Positions 39,945-48,889 of a DNA stretch of 64,000 nt are shown in pieces. Both the position numbers and the translations under genes were made by a program. This DNA is from Nocardioides massiliensis (GTDB taxonomy: Bacteria; Actinomycetota; Actinomycetes; Propionibacteriales; Nocardioidaceae). The stretch lies in NCBI RefSeq assembly GCF_030811215.1, contig NZ_JAUSQM010000001.1, positions 1,798,001 through 1,862,000 of the forward strand. The letters run 5' to 3'. The first letter of the stretch is position 1. Every line of letters starts with the position of its first letter. The notes below the pieces were generated by a model that was not told the DNA's origin, ran no database searches, and worked only from the letters and a program-made list of their open reading frames with translations.

Positions 39945-40958
39945 GTGCTCATCGCTCAGCGTCCGACCCTGTCGGAAGAGGTCGTCGACGAGTTCCGCTC
40001 GCGGTTCGTGATCGAGCCGCTGGAGCCCGGCTTCGGCTACACGCTCGGCAACTCGCTGCGGCGCACCCTGCTCTCCTCGATCCCCGGGGCAGCCGTCACC
40101 AGCATCCGTATCGACAACGTGCTCCACGAGTTCTCGACCATCGAGGGCGTGAAGGAGGACGTGACCGAGGTGATCCTCAACCTCAAGGGTCTCGTGGTCT
40201 CCTCCGAGCACGACGAGCCGGTCACGATGTACCTGCGCAAGTCCGGTGCCGGTGACGTCACCGCCGCCGACATCGCACCCCCGGCGGGTGTCGAGGTGCA
40301 CAACCCCGACCTCAAGATCGCCACGCTCAACAGCAAGGGCAAGCTCGAGATGGAGCTGGTCGTCGAGCGCGGTCGCGGCTACGTCAGCGCCGTGCAGAAC
40401 AAGGGCCTCGACAACGAGATCGGCCGCATGCCGGTCGACTCGATCTACTCGCCCGTGCTCAAGGTGACCTACAAGGTCGAGGCGACGCGTGTCGAGCAGC
40501 GCACCGACTTCGACCGTCTCGTCATCGACGTCGAGACCAAGCCCTCGATCCGTCCCCGCGACGCCCTCGCCTCGGCCGGCCGCACCCTGGTCGAGCTGTT
40601 CGGCCTGGCCCGCGAGCTCAACGTCGAGGCCGAGGGCATCGAGATCGGCCCCTCGCCGGTCGACGAGCAGTTGGCCGCCGACCTCGCCCTCCCGGTCGAG
40701 GACCTGCAGCTCACCGTCCGGTCCTACAACTGCCTCAAGCGTGAGGGCATCCACACCGTGGGTGAGCTCATCTCGCGCTCGGAGCAGGACCTGCTCGACA
40801 TCCGCAACTTCGGCGCGAAGTCCATCGACGAGGTCAAGGCCAAGCTCGTCGAGATGGGCCTCTCGCTCAAGGACAGCGCCCCGGGCTTCGACCCGACCGC
40901 TGCCCTGGCGGCGTACGAGGACGACGACGCCAGCTTCGTCGAGGACGAGCAGTACTGA
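39945..40958 (+). CDS. rpoA: RNA polymerase alpha subunit
   Basis: Alpha, 337 residues. The N-terminal dimerisation domain has [20 protein letters not shown] and the C-terminal domain (about 245-315) has [20 protein letters not shown] and [20 protein letters not shown], which binds UP elements and activators. An acidic tail ends the protein. GTG start with GGAAAGGA upstream. The 168-base gap before it holds two hairpins. Confidence 0.98.
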   Translation: MLIAQRPTLSEEVVDEFRSRFVIEPLEPGFGYTLGNSLRRTLLSSIPGAAVTSIRIDNVLHEFSTIEGVKEDVTEVILNLKGLVVSSEHDEPVTMYLRKSGAGDVTAADIAPPAGVEVHNPDLKIATLNSKGKLEMELVVERGRGYVSAVQNKGLDNEIGRMPVDSIYSPVLKVTYKVEATRVEQRTDFDRLVIDVETKPSIRPRDALASAGRTLVELFGLARELNVEAEGIEIGPSPVDEQLAADLALPVEDLQLTVRSYNCLKREGIHTVGELISRSEQDLLDIRNFGAKSIDEVKAKLVEMGLSLKDSAPGFDPTAALAAYEDDDASFVEDEQY

Positions 40959-41017
40959 TCTTCCCCACCATCTACTCCGGTACCTGATACGGCCGGGGAG
41001 AAAAGAGAGAACACCTC

Positions 41018-41623
41018 ATGCCTACCCCTAAGAAGGGCACCCGCCTCGGCGGCAGCCCGGCCCACCAGCGGCTGATGCTCGCCAACCTGGCGACCGCCCT
41101 CTTCGAGCACGGTTCGATCACCACCACCGAGGCCAAGGCGCGCACCCTGCGTCCGTACGCCGAGCGGCTGATCACCCGTGCGAAGAAGGGTGACCTGCAC
41201 TCCCGTCGCCTGGTCCTGCGCACCATCCGCGACAAGGGCGTCGTCCACCTGCTCTTCACCGAGATCGCGCCGTCGTTCTCCGAGCGCCCGGGCGGCTACA
41301 CCCGCATCACCAAGCTCGGCCCCCGCAAGGGCGACAACGCCCCCATGGCGGTCATCGAGCTGGTGACCGAGGCCTACGAGCCGAAGGCGTCGAGCACGAA
41401 GGCTGCTCCGGCTGCCGCCGCTGCTCCGGCCGCCGAGGTCACCGAGCCCGAGACCGACGCCGCTCCGGCCGAGATCGAGGCGACCGACGAGGCCGGGGAG
41501 ACCCAGGTCCTGGAGGTCAAGGAGACCGAGGCGGAGGCGGAGGCGGAGATCGCCGAGGCTCCGGCCGAGGACGAGGCTCCTGCTGAGGAGTCCACCGAGG
41601 GTGAGGACGAGGCGAAGGCCTGA
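41018..41623 (+). CDS. rplQ: 50S ribosomal protein L17 with acidic tail
   Basis: L17, 201 residues. The core (1-125) is normal: [20 protein letters not shown] and [20 protein letters not shown]. The last 75 or so residues are an Ala/Pro/Glu-rich acidic extension. Such tails occur in actinobacterial L17; their role is unknown. Last gene of the cluster, ended by a strong hairpin. Confidence 0.97.
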   Translation: MPTPKKGTRLGGSPAHQRLMLANLATALFEHGSITTTEAKARTLRPYAERLITRAKKGDLHSRRLVLRTIRDKGVVHLLFTEIAPSFSERPGGYTRITKLGPRKGDNAPMAVIELVTEAYEPKASSTKAAPAAAAAPAAEVTEPETDAAPAEIEATDEAGETQVLEVKETEAEAEAEIAEAPAEDEAPAEESTEGEDEAKA

Positions 41624-41643
41624 TCCACCCCCCGTCGTACACC

Positions 41644-41680
41644 ACGAAGGCCTGCCACCGTCACGGTGGCAGGCCTTCGT
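41644..41680. terminator. Terminator between rplQ and the convergent TIGR03086 gene
   Basis: Perfect 17-bp stem ACGAAGGCCTGCCACCG (41644-41660) with its complement (41664-41680) and a TCA loop, 20 bases after rplQ and 6 bases beyond the end of the opposing gene. It probably serves both strands. Confidence 0.85.
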
Positions 41681-41686
41681 CGTGTC

Positions 41687-42259
41687 TCAGGGCCGCCAGG
41701 CGGGGTCGCGGCCGATGAGTCCGATGAGTGGCTCCTGGGTGGTCGCGTCATCGGGCACGGGCACCCGCGGGCCGTACTGCCCTGATGCCGCGAGCGTGTC
41801 CGCCATCGGCTCCATGCCGGCGAGCAGCTCGGCACACACCTCCGCGTCGAGCGCGTCGTCCTGGGCGGTGGCCCGGGCCAGGTCCCAGGTGTGCAGGAAG
41901 ATGTCGGTGACGTAGTAGGCCGCGACCGCCTCGGTCAACGTCTGGGGCGGCAGCGGCGGGTGAGTGAACGCGGAGCTGACAGCGACCGGGTCGTCGAGCA
42001 GCGCCTGGACGCGCGTCGCGTGCGTGCGCCAGACCTGCGGCGGGTCGGTGGTGTCGCCGGCGCCGTGGGCCGACAGGTGGTGCTCGCTGCCGCCGGCGAG
42101 GAAGCCGGGCAGCCAGGTCACCAGGTGCTCGACGACGTCACGCGCTCGCCACGACGCGACCGGCGTCGGCGCCTCCCAGTCGCGTACGCCGCCCACCACG
42201 TCCTCGAAGCGTGCTGCGACGACGCGGTGCCGGTCCGCCGGGTCGGTCGGCCAGGTCAC
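41687..42259 (-). CDS. TIGR03086-type (DinB/maleylpyruvate isomerase-like) protein
   Basis: A 190-residue protein resembling the TIGR03086 / mycothiol-dependent maleylpyruvate isomerase-like fold (DinB superfamily). It has an N-terminal RHRVVAARFEDVVGGV helix, WRARDVVEHLVTWLPGF with a likely metal-ligand histidine, and YYVTDIFLHTWDLARAT with a second HxxDLAR histidine. Most members have no known substrate. The GTG start overlaps the SRPBCC stop by 4 bases (GTGA), so it is the third gene of the ArsR unit. A frame extending 252 bases further upstream is not homologous and was rejected. Confidence 0.8.
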   Translation of the reverse strand: MTWPTDPADRHRVVAARFEDVVGGVRDWEAPTPVASWRARDVVEHLVTWLPGFLAGGSEHHLSAHGAGDTTDPPQVWRTHATRVQALLDDPVAVSSAFTHPPLPPQTLTEAVAAYYVTDIFLHTWDLARATAQDDALDAEVCAELLAGMEPMADTLAASGQYGPRVPVPDDATTQEPLIGLIGRDPAWRP

Positions 42260-42789
42260 GAGGCGTCGTCCAGCGTGCCGTCGGCGAGCATCGCGTCGAT
42301 GGCGGCGTAGCCGGGGTGGATGCCGTACTCCATGCCGCTGGCCAGCCACTGGTCGCGGCCGACGAAGGAGTCGCACAGCGACATCGCATGCAGCCGGGTG
42401 GTGCCATCGCCGAGGTCGGTGAAGGTGAGCGTCTCCAGGCTGACGTCGTCGGGCATGCCCTCCCAGGTGAAGGTCTGCACGATCCGATCGGGTGCGATGG
42501 TGTGGAAGCACCCGCGGAAGAAGTGCTCGTCATCGGAGCCGGGCTGGCGGGCGACGTAGCGCCAGCTCCCCCCGGAGCGCGCGTCCCACGCGAGGATCTC
42601 GTTCTCGAGCTCGGTCGGGCCCACCCACCGAGCGAAGAGCTCCGGGTCGGTGTGAGCGCGCAGCAGCTGGGCGGGGGTGCCGCGGAAGTCGCGGACGATG
42701 TGGATTGCCGGGACCTCGGGGTCGGCGGTGATCTCGGCACGGGGGTAGCGCTGGTCGGTCGGGGTCGATGGAGTCTGGGTCGTGGTCAT
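42256..42789 (-). CDS. SRPBCC / AHSA1-like domain protein
   Basis: A 177-residue START-like (AHSA1/CalC) protein: IHIVRDFRGTPAQLLRAHTD, FARWVGPTELENEILAWDAR and GTTRLHAMSLCDSFVGRDQW are typical of this lipid/hydrophobic-ligand-binding fold. It is encoded between an ArsR regulator (ATGA overlap) and a TIGR03086 protein (GTGA overlap). The ArsR-SRPBCC pairing is common in actinobacteria. The ligand is unknown. Confidence 0.85.
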   Translation of the reverse strand: MTTTQTPSTPTDQRYPRAEITADPEVPAIHIVRDFRGTPAQLLRAHTDPELFARWVGPTELENEILAWDARSGGSWRYVARQPGSDDEHFFRGCFHTIAPDRIVQTFTWEGMPDDVSLETLTFTDLGDGTTRLHAMSLCDSFVGRDQWLASGMEYGIHPGYAAIDAMLADGTLDDAS

Positions 42790-43163
42790 GATGCTTCTCC
42801 TGGGCGTGCGGATCGGTCGGGAGAGGACGGCAGGTCGCTGCCGTCGGGGGCGAGCTCGTCGAGCACGGCGTCGAGGAGCTGGTAGCGCCCCTCGGCGCGC
42901 TGCCGGTAGCGCTCGAGCCACTTCGTGGCGAGGTCGAGCACCTCGGCCTCGAGTCGGACGGGTCGGCGTTGTGCGTCGCGTCCGCGGGTGACCAGCCCCG
43001 AGGCCTCGAGCACCTTCAGGTGCTTCGAGACCGCCTGCAGGCTGATGTCGTACGGCGCGGCCAGCTCGCCGACCGTGGCGTCCCCGTCGGTCAGCCGCTC
43101 CACGAGGTCGCGGCGGACGGGATCGGCGAGGGCGGCGAAGACGCGGCCGAGCTGGTCGGTCAC
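42786..43163 (-). CDS. ArsR/SmtB-family transcriptional regulator
   Basis: A 125-residue winged-helix repressor: RVFAALADPVRRDLVERLTD, ATVGELAAPYDISLQAVSKH and LEASGLVTRGRDAQRRPVRL form the HTH and wing. No cysteine metal-binding motif (ELCVCDL) is present, so it is of the non-metal, SRPBCC-linked subgroup. GTG start with an AGGAGGT site. Two TCAAC/GTTGA palindromes bracket its promoter, suggesting autorepression. Confidence 0.9.
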   Translation of the reverse strand: MTDQLGRVFAALADPVRRDLVERLTDGDATVGELAAPYDISLQAVSKHLKVLEASGLVTRGRDAQRRPVRLEAEVLDLATKWLERYRQRAEGRYQLLDAVLDELAPDGSDLPSSPDRSARPGEAS

Positions 43164-43178
43164 GGCACCTCCTGGTAG

Positions 43179-43194
43179 TCAACTGATCGGTTGA
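43179..43194. promoter_or_regulatory. ArsR operator-like palindrome, proximal
   Basis: TCAACTGATCGGTTGA, palindromic except one pair, 15 bases upstream of the arsR-family start and just downstream of the predicted -10 box. Confidence 0.65.
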
Positions 43195-43197
43195 GCA

Positions 43198-43227
43198 ACC
43201 ATCCGCCTCGCCGCCGCTCGTTGTCAA
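43198..43227 (-). promoter_or_regulatory. Promoter of the ArsR unit, TTGACA-18-GATGGT
   Basis: On the minus strand, -35 TTGACA (43227-43222) and -10 GATGGT (43203-43198) are 18 bases apart. The -35 overlaps the distal operator. Confidence 0.6.
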
Positions 43228-43239
43228 CCCCTTGGTTGA
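43224..43239. promoter_or_regulatory. ArsR operator-like palindrome, distal
   Basis: TCAACCCCTTGGTTGA has perfect TCAACC/GGTTGA arms. It is centred 45 bases from the proximal site, so both could be occupied on nearly the same helix face. It also lies 36 bases upstream of the truA start. Confidence 0.65.
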
Positions 43240-43262
43240 GGAAAGCGGCCTCGGTGGTCTGG

Positions 43263-43268
43263 GACGAT
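43263..43268 (+). promoter_or_regulatory. -10 box GACGAT, leaderless-type promoter for truA
   Basis: GACGAT is followed by 6 bases and the GTG at 43275; no ribosome-binding site is seen. A longer in-frame upstream start would cross the ArsR operators. Confidence 0.5.
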
Positions 43269-43274
43269 GGGCGC

Positions 43275-44123
43275 GTGCGCCTGCGTCTCGACGTCGCCTA
43301 CGACGGATCCGACTTTCACGGCTGGGCGACCCAGCCGGATCTGCGGACCGTGCAGGGGGAGCTGGAAGGTGCGTTGAGTCGGGTGCTGCGCCTCGATGCC
43401 GCGCCCGTGACGTGTGCTGGACGCACCGACACCGGCGTGCACGCGCGGGGTCAGGTCGTCCACCTCGACCTCGAGCCCACCGTCCTGGACGCCGCCGCCG
43501 GCCGGTCGACCGCGACCCCGACCGAAGCCCTGTGCCGTCGCCTCAACGGCGTCCTTCCTCCCGACGTGCGCGTGCGCGGCGTGCGGGAGGTGCCGCCCGC
43601 GTTCGACGCGCGGTTCTCCGCGACCTGGCGCCGCTACGCCTACCGGGTCGCCGACCGGCCCGGTGCCCTCGACCCGCTGACCCGCAGCCACGTGCTCGCG
43701 TGGCCACGCCAGCTCGATCTCGAGGCCATGAACGCCGGCGCCCACGGCCTGGTCGGGGAGCACGACTTCGCCGCGTTCTGCAAGCGTCGTGAGGGCGCGA
43801 CGACGATCCGCCGGCTGACCGCCTTCGCCTGGCACCGCGCCGAGGACGGCACGGCTGTCGCCCACGTCCAGGCCGACGCCTTCTGCCACCACATGGTGCG
43901 CTCCCTGGTCGGCTGCCTGCTCGCCGTGGGGGAGGGGCGGCGTCCGGCCGACTGGCCCGCGCAGGTGCTCGCCCGTCGGGAGCGGGACCCGGCCGTCACC
44001 GTCGTCCACGCCCACGGGCTGACGCTGGAGGAGGTCGGCTACCCGCCCGACGACCAGCTGGCGGCCCAGGCGGCCGCGGCCCGCCGCGTCCGTACGCTGC
44101 TGGAGAGCGAGGGGGTGCTGTGA
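43275..44123 (+). CDS. truA: tRNA pseudouridine(38-40) synthase
   Basis: TruA, 282 residues, modifies U38-U40 in the anticodon arm. [17 protein letters not shown] is the family start. The catalytic aspartate is D52 in [14 protein letters not shown], and [13 protein letters not shown] lies in the C-terminal part. It stands just after the rplQ region, as in many bacteria. Its stop overlaps the methyltransferase start (GTGA). Confidence 0.95.
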   Translation: MRLRLDVAYDGSDFHGWATQPDLRTVQGELEGALSRVLRLDAAPVTCAGRTDTGVHARGQVVHLDLEPTVLDAAAGRSTATPTEALCRRLNGVLPPDVRVRGVREVPPAFDARFSATWRRYAYRVADRPGALDPLTRSHVLAWPRQLDLEAMNAGAHGLVGEHDFAAFCKRREGATTIRRLTAFAWHRAEDGTAVAHVQADAFCHHMVRSLVGCLLAVGEGRRPADWPAQVLARRERDPAVTVVHAHGLTLEEVGYPPDDQLAAQAAAARRVRTLLESEGVL

Positions 44124-44740
44124 GCGAGCAGGAGCACTACTTCTCCGCCGACCCTGACGTGGCCTTCGCCCGCACCCCGGTCCGCTGCACCGTGTGGGGC
44201 CTCGACCTCGAGCTCACCTCGGGCTCCGGGGTCTTCGCGAACGGGCGCCTCGACGTCGGGACCGCGGTGCTCTTCCGCGAGACCGACCCGCCGGGTGCCG
44301 GACGCTTCCTCGACCTCGGCTGCGGGTACGGCGTGATCGGCGCGGCGCTCGCCCGCCAGGATGCCGCGGCCGACGTCACCGGTGTCGACGTCAACGCCCG
44401 CGCGGTCCTGCTCGCCAACGAGAACGCCGCGGCACTGGGCGTCGCCGACCGGTTCCGCGCGGTCCTCGCCGACGACGTCGACCCGGGGGCGACGTACGAC
44501 GAGATCTGGTCCAACCCGCCGATCCGCATCGGCAAGGAGGCCCTGCACGCCCTCCTCCTGCAGTGGCTCCCGCGGCTCGCGCCGGGTGGGCGCGCGGTGC
44601 TGGTCGTCGGCAAGAACCTGGGCGCCGACTCGCTGCAGCGCTGGCTGGACGCGCAGGGGTGGCCGGCCTCGCGGCTGGCCAGCGCGAAGGGGTTCCGCGT
44701 CCTCGAGGTGCGCCGTGGGGGAGAGCGTGGAGTGGACTGA
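44120..44740 (+). CDS. RsmC-like class I methyltransferase
   Basis: A 206-residue SAM-dependent methyltransferase: DLGCGYG at residues 65-71 is motif I and NPPIR (132-136) is the N6/N2-amine-type motif IV. Gly-rich [17 protein letters not shown] precedes motif I as in RsmC/RlmG C-terminal domains, which methylate guanosine N2 of rRNA. It represents only the catalytic half of E. coli RsmC; single-domain versions are usual in actinobacteria. It is coupled to truA, consistent with RNA modification. Confidence 0.85.
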   Translation: MSEQEHYFSADPDVAFARTPVRCTVWGLDLELTSGSGVFANGRLDVGTAVLFRETDPPGAGRFLDLGCGYGVIGAALARQDAAADVTGVDVNARAVLLANENAAALGVADRFRAVLADDVDPGATYDEIWSNPPIRIGKEALHALLLQWLPRLAPGGRAVLVVGKNLGADSLQRWLDAQGWPASRLASAKGFRVLEVRRGGERGVD

Positions 44741-45521
44741 TCCCGAGGCGCTGCCGCGCGAGGTCGAGGCGGTCTGCGCCGAGTTCCTCGCTCTCGCCGA
44801 CGAGGCCGTGCCGGGCCTGGTCGAGGGTCTGCACCTGCGTGGGTCGCTCGGCTTCGGTGAGTGGTACGCCGGGCGCAGCGACGTCGACTACGTCGCGGTC
44901 CTGACGCGCTCACCCGCTGCGGTGGTCGAGGTGCTCGCGTCCGTGCACGACCGGTTGGCGGCGGCGTACCCGAGTCCGGCGTTCGACGGGATCCACCTGG
45001 TGGGTGAGGACTTGCTCGCCGGCCCCGCGGCGACCCCGGACCGCCCCTGCACCCTGCAGGGCCGGTTCCTGCCTGCGGCCCGGAAGGAGCTCACGCCGGT
45101 GACCTGGCACGAGCTCGCCGAGCACGCGGTCAGCGTCCGCGGCGAGGTCCCGCTCAGGCTGTGGCGGGACGCGCAGGCGCTGCGGGAGCACACGCGTACG
45201 AACCTCGCGACGTACTGGGCAGGGCAGATCGACGCACTCGACGGCTTCCGTGCCGATGCCGGCATCGCCGACGTCGCCTGGGTGGTGCTCGGGGTCGCGC
45301 GCCTGCATCACCTGTTGGTCCACGGCCGGCTCACCTCCAAGAACGGCGCCGGGCGCCACGTCGTCGATCACTTCGGTGAGGATTGGCGCCTGCTCGCCTC
45401 CGAGGTGCTCGCGTGGCGCGTGACCGGCGACCCGGTCGGGCTGCTGTCGCGCGAGGAGCTCGTCGACCAGGCGGTCAAGTTCGGGCGGCTCGTGGTCGCC
45501 GACGGGTCCGGGAGGGCCTGA
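44715..45521 (+). CDS. Nucleotidyltransferase-domain protein (ANT/DUF4111-like)
   Basis: A 268-residue protein with the Pol-beta-type nucleotidyltransferase motif LRGSLGFGEW...SDVDYV (GS at 43-44, SDVD at 55-58), followed by an all-helical C-terminal half as in aminoglycoside 3''-adenylyltransferases (DUF4111). It may be a chromosomal relative with another substrate; resistance cannot be claimed. GTG 44715 overlaps the methyltransferase gene by 26 bases. The GTG at 44727, which has GGGGGAG just before it, is an equally good start (264 residues). Confidence 0.75.
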   Translation: MGESVEWTDPEALPREVEAVCAEFLALADEAVPGLVEGLHLRGSLGFGEWYAGRSDVDYVAVLTRSPAAVVEVLASVHDRLAAAYPSPAFDGIHLVGEDLLAGPAATPDRPCTLQGRFLPAARKELTPVTWHELAEHAVSVRGEVPLRLWRDAQALREHTRTNLATYWAGQIDALDGFRADAGIADVAWVVLGVARLHHLLVHGRLTSKNGAGRHVVDHFGEDWRLLASEVLAWRVTGDPVGLLSREELVDQAVKFGRLVVADGSGRA

Positions 45522-45529
45522 GCCACGGA

Positions 45530-46801
45530 TCAGAGGACTCCCGACACGGCCTTCTGGATCTCGGTGACGGCCAGTGCCGCGAAGGCCAGGGCGATCAGGG
45601 CGAGGGCGACGTTGGTCCACCATCGGTTGCGCCACCGGTCGGGCACCCGCGAGGTGTTGAGCAACCACAGCAGCGTGACCGCCATGAACGGCATGAAGAC
45701 CGCACCCAGCACGCCGTACGCGAGGATGAGCCACACCGGCTCGCCCCAGAAGATGATCGTGATCGGCGGGAACGTGAGCCACAGCAGGTAGGCGCGGAAG
45801 TAGCGACCGCCCGCCTGCGCGTCGGGGTGGTCGCCGGGAAGGCCGCGCAGCTCGGTGGCGAAGTCGGCGAACATCAGGCTGACGCCGTGCCAGACCCCGA
45901 GCAGGGACGACATCGCCGCCGCCCAGAAGCCGACGAGGAAGAGCGTGCCGTAGATGTCGCCGTACCTGTCGCGCAGGACCTCCGCGACGTCGACCATGCC
46001 CTGGTCGCCCGTGCTGACGGCGATGTCGGCGGCGTGGAACAGCTCGGCACCGACGATCAGAGTGGCGCTCACGAAGATGCCGGTGATGACGTAGGCCATG
46101 CGGTTGTCGATCCGCATCACCCGCATGAACCGTGGCGTGTTCCAGCCCTTCTCCCGCAGCCAGTAGCCGTACGCCGCGACGGTGATCGTCCCGCCGACAC
46201 CGCCGGCGACACTGAGCAGATAGACCACGCTTCCGTCGGGGATGGTCGGGACCAGCCCGCGCAGCAGGTCGGGCACGTTCGGCACGGCGATGGCGGCAGC
46301 GGTCACCATCGACACGAACATCAACGCGACCATCGCGGTGATGACCTTCTCGAACAGGCCGTAGTGGCCGAACCAGACCAGCGTCAGCCCCAGGAGCGCG
46401 GAGAGGATCCCCCACCAGGCGACGCTGAGGCCGCCCAGCAGCGCGGCCAGGGCGAGCCCGGTGCCGGCCATCGCCGCCGAGCCGTAGACGAAGCCCCAGA
46501 TCACGATGTAGGGACCGAAGTACCAGTGCGTCCAGCGGCCCAGGCTGGACCAGCCCTCGAAGATGGTGTGTCCGGTCGCGAGGGTCCAGCGGCCGGCGCC
46601 CTCGACGAGCACGATCTTCATGATGCAGCCGAGGATGGCGCACCACAGCAGCGTGTAGCCGTACCTGCTGCCGGCGATCAGGGTGGCGATCAGGTCGGCG
46701 GCGCCCACGCCGGTCGCCGCGACCAGGAGCCCCGGGCCGACGATCTTCCAGCGCGGCTCGTCGTCGGTGTCCGTCGAGGACGGGGAGTTCGTGGTGTCCA
46801 T
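45530..46801 (-). CDS. Divergent Nramp-family transporter
   Basis: A 423-residue protein of about eleven transmembrane helices with Nramp overall similarity (IVGPGLLVAATGVGAADLIA at TM1). The canonical metal-binding motifs are not there: TM1 reads ATGVGAADL instead of DPGN, and TM6 lacks the MPH motif (VAAYGYWLREKG). It therefore belongs to an atypical branch and should not be called a manganese/iron transporter without tests. The ATG has a GGGAGC site. It is divergent from the TetR gene, with 173 bases between. Confidence 0.75.
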   Translation of the reverse strand: MDTTNSPSSTDTDDEPRWKIVGPGLLVAATGVGAADLIATLIAGSRYGYTLLWCAILGCIMKIVLVEGAGRWTLATGHTIFEGWSSLGRWTHWYFGPYIVIWGFVYGSAAMAGTGLALAALLGGLSVAWWGILSALLGLTLVWFGHYGLFEKVITAMVALMFVSMVTAAAIAVPNVPDLLRGLVPTIPDGSVVYLLSVAGGVGGTITVAAYGYWLREKGWNTPRFMRVMRIDNRMAYVITGIFVSATLIVGAELFHAADIAVSTGDQGMVDVAEVLRDRYGDIYGTLFLVGFWAAAMSSLLGVWHGVSLMFADFATELRGLPGDHPDAQAGGRYFRAYLLWLTFPPITIIFWGEPVWLILAYGVLGAVFMPFMAVTLLWLLNTSRVPDRWRNRWWTNVALALIALAFAALAVTEIQKAVSGVL

Positions 46802-46930
46802 GGCTGCTCCCGGTGGCGTGCGTGCGGCAGGCAGTTCCTACCCCGCGAGCCGGTAGCGGAAATCGTGGACCGGCTCGGCACTCGGCGGTGCGTGCTCAGC
46901 GCGACATGGTTGCTTCTCGGCTGGGATTCC

Positions 46931-46943
46931 TTTACGGTGTAAA
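46931..46943. promoter_or_regulatory. TetR operator-like palindrome TTTACGGTGTAAA
   Basis: Perfect TTTAC/GTAAA arms around GGT, 31 bases upstream of the TetR start, in an unusually AT-rich patch of the gap. This arm type is common for TetR regulators linked to DrrAB-type exporters. Confidence 0.6.
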
Positions 46944-46974
46944 AGAATTGCAGCGCGGGCGGCGAGGAGGTCGA

Positions 46975-47787
46975 GTGCCCAGCGAGAACGCCTTCGATCC
47001 GACACGGTCCCTGCCGCTGCTGTGGCGCGCGCACCGTCCGCCCGGCACCTCGGCGGATGGCGAGCGGCGTGGGCGCCCCCAGTCGCTCAGCGTCGACGCC
47101 GTCGTGGCGGCCGGGGTCGAGCTCGCTGACGCCGAGGGGATCGACGCGGTGTCGATGCGGGCCGTCGCGGAGCGGCTCGGGCGCACCCCGATGGCGCTCT
47201 ACACCTACGTGCCGAGCAAGGACGACCTTGCCGAGCTGATGTACGACCACGTGCTCGGCGAGCTGCCCGCGGCGTACGACGAGGACAGCTGGTGCGCCGG
47301 CGTGCTGGCCTGGGTGCGCGCCCACTGGACGCTCTACCTGCGCCATCCGTGGATGGTGAAGATCGGCTCGGCCCGGCCCACGCTCGGACCCCACGAGTTC
47401 GCCGACCTGGAGGCCTTGAGCGTGATCCTCGACGCGGCCGGCCTGACACCGGTGCGCCAGGTGCGGGTGATGTCGGGGCTGGCGCAGCTGGTCCGCGGCT
47501 CGGCGCTGCTGGTCGCCGAGACGCGCGAGACCACCCGCGTCACGGGGATCTCGGAGACCGACTGGTGGTATGCCCGCTCGGCCAAGCTCGACGAGGTCGC
47601 GCCGCACCTCGCCGAGCTGATCCCGTCGCTCACCCGGCTGTCGAGCGCGGGCGCCTATGACGGCGCCAGCGAAGACGGGGGCGACGATGAGCCCTACCTC
47701 GAGCGCGAGGCCCGCGAGGCGATGGAGGAGGCGGTCGTGCTCCTCCTCGACGGCGCCACCCGGACGCCGGAAGTGGGCGGAGCGTGA
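46975..47787 (+). CDS. TetR-family transcriptional regulator
   Basis: A 270-residue regulator. The HTH region is [20 protein letters not shown] followed by [20 protein letters not shown], i.e. TetR_N. The C-terminal ligand-binding part resembles the Tet-repressor class C-terminal domain. A 40-residue N-terminal extension ([20 protein letters not shown]) precedes the HTH, a feature of DrrAB-linked TetR proteins. GTG 46975 has a perfect GAGGAGG site 5 bases upstream, which fixes the start. Confidence 0.88.
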   Translation: MPSENAFDPTRSLPLLWRAHRPPGTSADGERRGRPQSLSVDAVVAAGVELADAEGIDAVSMRAVAERLGRTPMALYTYVPSKDDLAELMYDHVLGELPAAYDEDSWCAGVLAWVRAHWTLYLRHPWMVKIGSARPTLGPHEFADLEALSVILDAAGLTPVRQVRVMSGLAQLVRGSALLVAETRETTRVTGISETDWWYARSAKLDEVAPHLAELIPSLTRLSSAGAYDGASEDGGDDEPYLEREAREAMEEAVVLLLDGATRTPEVGGA

Positions 47788-47908
47788 CCGGAAAAGCAGG
47801 TGCGCGGCCGGACAGGTCGCCGCACAATCGAGAGGTCGGTCCGGGCACCCACCCGACGGGTGGGCGGCACGAGCCGGTCATGGACCGGAGCAACAGGAAG
47901 GAGCCGCG

Positions 47909-48889
47909 ATGACCGGACTGGCCATCGAGACCGAGGATCTGGTGAAGATCTTCGGCGACAACCGCGCGGTCGACGGTGTCGACCTCCGCATCCCGACCGG
48001 AGGGGTGTACGGCGTGCTCGGCCCCAACGGGGCGGGCAAGACGACGACGATCAGGATGCTGGCCACCCTGCTCACCCCCGACGGGGGGCGTGCCGAGGTC
48101 CTCGGGTACGACGTCGCCCGGCAGGCCGCCGAGGTCCGCTCGCGCGTGGCGATGACCGGTCAGTTCGCCTCCCTCGACGAGGACCTCACCGGTCTGGAGA
48201 ACCTCACCCTCCTTGCACGGCTCTACGGCTTCGGTCGCGCCGCGTCGAAGGAGCGCGCGCGTGAGCTCCTGGCGGCCTTCGACCTCAGCGACGCGGCGAA
48301 CCGGCAGGTGAAGGCGTACTCCGGGGGCATGCGGCGACGCATCGACATCGCCGGCAGCCTCGTCGTACGCCCGGAGCTGATGTTCCTCGACGAGCCCACC
48401 ACGGGGCTCGACCCCCGCAGTCGCAACCAGGTCTGGGAGATCGTCCGCGCGCTCGTGAGCGCCGGGACCACGGTGCTGCTGACGACGCAGTACCTCGAGG
48501 AGGCCGACCAGCTGGCCGACCGGATCGCGGTGATCGACCATGGTCGGGTCATCGCCGAGGGCACCAGCGGCGAGCTCAAGGCCTCGGTCGGCTCCGGTGC
48601 CGTGCGGGTCCGGGTGGCCGACCCGCTCCAGCGCGACGAGGTGGCCCGGATGCTGGCCGAGTCGCTCGGCGTGGAGCCGCTGCTGGAGTCCGACCCCGCC
48701 GCGCTGTCGCTGCGCGTCGACGCGCCCGGTCGTGTCGCCGGCGCGCTGGCGCGGGTGGGCGACGCCGGCCTGACCGTCAGTGAGTACTCGCTCGGCCAGC
48801 CCAGCCTGGACGAGGTGTTCCTGGCGTTGACCGGCCGTCCGGCCGATGAGCCCCGTGCGGACCTGCAGCCCGAGGAGGTGCCGGCATGA
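47909..48889 (+). CDS. DrrA-type ABC transporter ATP-binding protein
   Basis: A 326-residue ATPase. Walker [10 protein letters not shown] (37/38-45), signature YSGGMRRR (137-144), Walker B LMFLDEP (157-163), then a DrrA-like C-terminal region ending [18 protein letters not shown]. The family exports daunorubicin-like drugs and lipids. AGGAAGGAG precedes the ATG. ATGA overlap with the permease gene. Regulation by the adjacent TetR is likely. Confidence 0.92.
   Translation: MTGLAIETEDLVKIFGDNRAVDGVDLRIPTGGVYGVLGPNGAGKTTTIRMLATLLTPDGGRAEVLGYDVARQAAEVRSRVAMTGQFASLDEDLTGLENLTLLARLYGFGRAASKERARELLAAFDLSDAANRQVKAYSGGMRRRIDIAGSLVVRPELMFLDEPTTGLDPRSRNQVWEIVRALVSAGTTVLLTTQYLEEADQLADRIAVIDHGRVIAEGTSGELKASVGSGAVRVRVADPLQRDEVARMLAESLGVEPLLESDPAALSLRVDAPGRVAGALARVGDAGLTVSEYSLGQPSLDEVFLALTGRPADEPRADLQPEEVPA

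Noticed and set aside
44715-45521. Calling the nucleotidyltransferase a streptomycin/spectinomycin resistance gene
   Set aside because: Only the general catalytic motif and fold are visible; the gene is chromosomal next to truA and no substrate-specific residues can be confirmed.
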